Assembly (NCBI GenBank): GCA_030424715.1
Contig: JAUHWH010000004.1
Span: forward strand, 96,437 to 160,436
DNA from: Bdellovibrionia bacterium
GTDB lineage: Bacteria; Bdellovibrionota; Bdellovibrionia; Bdellovibrionales; JAGQZY01
DNA: 64,000 nucleotides
Direction of reading: 5' to 3'
This document shows positions 62,354-64,000 of this stretch, one piece after another. Numbering within the stretch: the stretch's first letter is position 1; every line of letters starts with the position of its first letter. A model generated the notes under the pieces. It worked only from the letters and a program-made list of their open reading frames with translations, was not told where the DNA came from and searched no databases. Position numbers and translations under genes: made by a program.

Positions 62354-64000
62354 ATGGTCCGCTTTATTTCGACGATCCTTACTGTCTGCGCATGCTACGT
62401 CCCTCTCGGGGCAGAGACCACTCTCCCTGTAGAGCCTGTAACATCTGTTCAGCAGTCGCCGGCGTCCTGTCCCGCCCGTCCCTCAGGCGATGAGGTGCAG
62501 CGTATTCTTCAAACGGGCATGTTTTGTGTCCCCATGGTTCTGGCGGTCGGCGCAAAATATATTCCCGCCACCCAAGCTGCCACCTTTGCCGCTCTCACTC
62601 GTGGAGTTGGCAAACTAGGAGGGCGAATCATCGCAGGGATGAACATTTCCGGAGGCGTCCTTGGCGCCATGGCAGTGGCCGCCGCTTTTGGGCGAGGGGC
62701 TAATTCCATCGAGATGTGTCGAGTCGAGGGGATGGAGCTAAAACGTTACATCATTTCTGAAACAGAAAAAAGAGGCGAACAAATTCAGAAAAATTTAGAA
62801 GCCGCCGGTTTCCAATTGTCTGAAGTGGAAAAGCGAAGGCTGAAATTTCGTCCCTCCTATCATGACCAAGCGTATCTCGAGCGACGTCTGTGTGGCGAGG
62901 TGGTGTTGCATGCTGAATACATGAAAGAGAGACAAAACCGGGTTTATCTTGATCTCGTGAACGGGACCATGAAGAATGTACCCTTTCCATCGGAGCCGCC
63001 TGAAGGACTCTCTGATCAAGACAAGCAAGAAATCGCCGAGTATCTAAGATCTCTAAAGTGTGTGCCCGCCGAGAGATACGTGCAAGGGATCTGCGCGATA
63101 GGGAGCTTTGTTCTGTTTCGAAAATCCCTTCGTGACTCTAAGGCACAAAAATCTGTTGTTACGGCCGTTCGCTCTGATTTACAAACCACAAATAAAGCGA
63201 TGACTCCGGCGCGAGCCCCCGTACCAAAGACTTCTGTAGAATCACCAGCGACTCAAGGGGTGGCACCCCCATTAGTGAAAGGGCATGCATCGATGACCAG
63301 TCCTTCCCCAAATTTGAGAGTCAAGCCTTCGTCAGCAAGTCGTAAAAGTCGCCGGCAAGAGGTGAAGTCAAAAAGTCATGAAAAGCCATTGGCCTATTCG
63401 CAGCGAACCACAACTCCCTTAAAGCCGTTGTCGGACCGCGCGCGATCACCTCAAGAGCAAGTTTTAAAGTCGGCCGTCTTTCAATCACAGAAACCTCTCC
63501 CGGAGGGGCTGACGGACAGTCGCCTTGTTGTCTTGAGTAACGGTCAGAAGGCGGTTTGGAAGCCCCACCGAAAGAGTGTCGATTCCAACTATCGAGCCGA
63601 AGTCTTTGCCTACGAACTCGATCAGAAACTTCAACTGGGATTGGTGCCACCCACGGTCGAGTATCGGTCCGGGGGGCAGGTGGGGAGCCTACAACTGTTT
63701 GTAAAAGGAAAAGACGCCCTTGAGCGAAGGGTGAGTGATCCACAACAAGAATTCAAGCAGAGCTTTTTGGACTACTTGATTGATCATCGCGATCGCCATC
63801 GACATAATTTTTTGACGACTGATGAAGGGCGTTTTGTTTCGATTGACAACACGGACTCAATGACTGGACTCAACGGGCTGCGCGGTCGCAGCTTTGACGA
63901 TCGCCTCGTTGAATTGCATGTCTTTATGGAGTCCTCAGAGGGACGACAGGTGGTTCAAAGGTTACGAAAAACCAGAACCCCGCAGTTCCGCCAAGAGGTC
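62354..64000 (+). CDS. Exported protein with kinase-like C-terminal domain, 3' end cut by window
   Basis: Open from ATG 62354 to the end of the window (549 codons without a stop). A signal peptide (VRFISTILTVCACYVPLGAE) is followed by a Gly/Ala-rich hydrophobic part (residues about 60-115), a charged helix (120-190), a Pro/Ser/Lys-rich linker (275-380) and a kinase-like domain from about 385. It has AVWKPH (Lys403) as the ATP Lys, DHRDRHRHNFL with Asp480 and Asn485 as catalytic residues, and SIDNTDS with Asp498 as metal ligand. This order is that of PI3/PI4-kinase-, HipA- or Fam20C-like enzymes. The substrate is unknown. Confidence 0.75.
   Translation, partial: MVRFISTILTVCACYVPLGAETTLPVEPVTSVQQSPASCPARPSGDEVQRILQTGMFCVPMVLAVGAKYIPATQAATFAALTRGVGKLGGRIIAGMNISGGVLGAMAVAAAFGRGANSIEMCRVEGMELKRYIISETEKRGEQIQKNLEAAGFQLSEVEKRRLKFRPSYHDQAYLERRLCGEVVLHAEYMKERQNRVYLDLVNGTMKNVPFPSEPPEGLSDQDKQEIAEYLRSLKCVPAERYVQGICAIGSFVLFRKSLRDSKAQKSVVTAVRSDLQTTNKAMTPARAPVPKTSVESPATQGVAPPLVKGHASMTSPSPNLRVKPSSASRKSRRQEVKSKSHEKPLAYSQRTTTPLKPLSDRARSPQEQVLKSAVFQSQKPLPEGLTDSRLVVLSNGQKAVWKPHRKSVDSNYRAEVFAYELDQKLQLGLVPPTVEYRSGGQVGSLQLFVKGKDALERRVSDPQQEFKQSFLDYLIDHRDRHRHNFLTTDEGRFVSIDNTDSMTGLNGLRGRSFDDRLVELHVFMESSEGRQVVQRLRKTRTPQFRQEV

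Overview
The window looks like a piece of chromosome from a Gram-negative bacterium of the Bdellovibrio type (phylum Bdellovibrionota). This is an inference. It rests on the very high share of exported proteins and lipoproteins of unknown family, outer-membrane barrels ending in Phe, a FliL gene, sigma-54-type promoters, a GldA/GldF/GldG-like ABC system, a FecR/AgmX-like protein, several secreted hydrolases, and the general look of the housekeeping proteins. There is no rRNA, CRISPR array, insertion sequence or prophage. One tRNA is present.

Layout. 1-1.5 kb: two AT-rich genes (a truncated metallopeptidase-like protein and a lipoprotein) abutting the 3' end of tRNA-Pro, possibly the edge of an inserted element. 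2-2.6 kb: a HigBA toxin-antitoxin pair with a perfect operator palindrome. 2.6-7.6 kb: secreted proteins, among them a SleB-type wall hydrolase and an outer-membrane barrel. 7.7-12.9 kb: ribosomal proteins S18, L28 and a KOW/L24-like protein, a nitrilase-family amidase, ETF-ubiquinone oxidoreductase and an RNA methyltransferase. 13.0-13.3 kb: a 19-unit, 13-bp minisatellite. 13.4-15.1 kb: lipoproteins, one behind a sigma-54 promoter. 15.1-22.0 kb: a seven-gene coupled operon (NFACT protein, Gld-like ABC exporter with auxiliary proteins, GHMP kinase, DUF429 protein). 22-31.9 kb: lipoproteins, a radical SAM protein of the spore photoproduct lyase family, an App1-like phosphatase, and a 1462-residue lipoprotein encoded with an outer-membrane barrel. 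32-33 kb: a second sigma-54 lipoprotein, related to the one at 14 kb. 33-35 kb: two hotdog dehydratase-like proteins around a DUF2062 protein. 35-40 kb: FecR/AgmX-like protein, SecG, response regulator, Tmk, HolB, TatD. 40-49.8 kb: Gap-Pgk-TpiA, an NhaC antiporter, threonine ammonia-lyase, HisC, Cmk and ribosomal protein S1. 49.9-64 kb: HIT protein, methylmalonyl-CoA epimerase, rhomboid, FliL, trypsin-like and subtilisin-like proteases, two tandem paralogous anchored proteins, a LysR regulator, more exported unknowns, a Tudor-like DUF2945 protein, a PNPOx-fold protein and, running off the right end, an exported protein with a lipid/protein-kinase-like domain.

How it fits together. The housekeeping genes lie in compact runs with overlapping starts and stops. 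The space between them is filled with envelope genes that each have their own promoter. The least described items are the pair of sigma-54-controlled CGEGF lipoproteins with near-identical promoters, the exported kinase-like protein, the giant duplicated-module lipoprotein with its barrel partner, the radical SAM protein that seems to lack the photolyase cysteine, the small APE-like dehydratase cluster without a synthase, and the minisatellite.
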